From contig CABUPZ010000115.1 of the NCBI GenBank assembly GCA_902493585.1, positions 1 through 6,268 on the forward strand: DNA of 6,268 nt, given 5' to 3'. The notes beneath the pieces were generated by a model that was not told the origin of the DNA, made no database searches, and saw only the letters and a program-made list of their open reading frames with translations. Both the position numbers and the translations under genes were made by a program. Within the stretch, counting starts at the first letter, position 1; the number at the start of each line of letters is the position of its first letter. Positions 6,094-6,268 of this stretch are shown here, piece after piece. Source of the stretch: an uncultured Fusicatenibacter sp. (GTDB lineage: Bacteria > Bacillota > Clostridia > Lachnospirales > Lachnospiraceae).

Positions 6094-6268
6094 TTATGCT
6101 ACTTTGCTCTTTGCCAGCTCAGCCAGTGTTGCAAATCCCTCTGCGTCATTGATTGCCATGTCAGCCAGTACCTTACGGTTCAGCTCAACACCTGCCAGCT
6201 TCAGACCGTACATAAACTTGCTGTAGGACAGACCGTTCATTCTTGCTGCTGCGTTGATACGAGCGATC
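6094..6268 (-). CDS. rplT: 50S ribosomal protein L20, C-terminal half (partial)
   Basis: The last 57 codons of L20, a primary 23S rRNA-binding protein needed early in 50S assembly, run from the window edge to TAA at 6094-6096. The complete protein is about 117-119 residues, so roughly half is visible; the 5' end lies beyond 6268. The sequence IARINAAARMNGLSYSKFMY and then GLKLAGVELNRKVLADMAIN is the hallmark C-terminal region of L20. It ends in ELAKSKVA. In Firmicutes this gene normally closes the infC-rpmI-rplT operon, which is usually controlled by an upstream leader not present here. A strong terminator follows directly. Codon use is that of a highly expressed gene. The first base of the window edge (6268) belongs to an incomplete codon. 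Confidence 0.98.
   Translation of the reverse strand, partial: IARINAAARMNGLSYSKFMYGLKLAGVELNRKVLADMAINDAEGFATLAELAKSKVA

Overview
The window most resembles the chromosome of a gut-type Firmicute, probably Lachnospiraceae (a Blautia/Ruminococcus-like relative). This is inferred from the L20 sequence, moderate GC, strong AGGAGG-type ribosome binding sites, and the mix of YesM-type kinase, GPH-type sugar symporter and LacI-type regulator. Every supported gene lies on the minus strand, so transcription runs from high to low coordinates.

In transcription order, the window opens with the 3' half of rplT (ribosomal protein L20, 6094-6268) and its strong intrinsic terminator (6035-6073). About 1.2 kb of gene wreckage follows. 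A sensor histidine kinase (5544-6028) has lost its sensor half and the middle of its catalytic core. A sugar-binding lipoprotein (4991-5547) has at least one large internal deletion and two frame changes. A short tail (4889-4990) looks like the C-terminus of an unrelated enzyme, possibly lactate dehydrogenase. I read this as a decayed two-component/ABC sugar-sensing locus, compacted by serial deletions against the rplT terminator.

An AT-rich promoter (4811-4838) then drives an intact, well-translated GPH-family sugar:cation symporter (3266-4684). It ends in a perfect 18-bp hairpin terminator (3121-3179). Next comes an intact 619-residue OLD-like protein (1196-3055): an ABC-type ATPase fused to a Toprim nuclease domain, with an unusual five-cysteine cluster inside the ATPase part. 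It is a candidate solitary defence or DNA-repair nuclease. Last is a LacI-family repressor (20-1033), with its own likely promoter overlapping the end of the OLD-like gene.

Functionally, the symporter and the LacI regulator look like a small carbohydrate-uptake module, with the OLD-like gene sitting between them. The broken kinase and binding protein suggest that an older sugar-sensing system at this site has been lost. The OLD-like gene with its cysteine cluster is the nearest thing to a new system here. The mosaic of gene fragments is the clearest structural oddity. No RNA genes, CRISPR arrays, insertion sequences or complete mobile elements were found.
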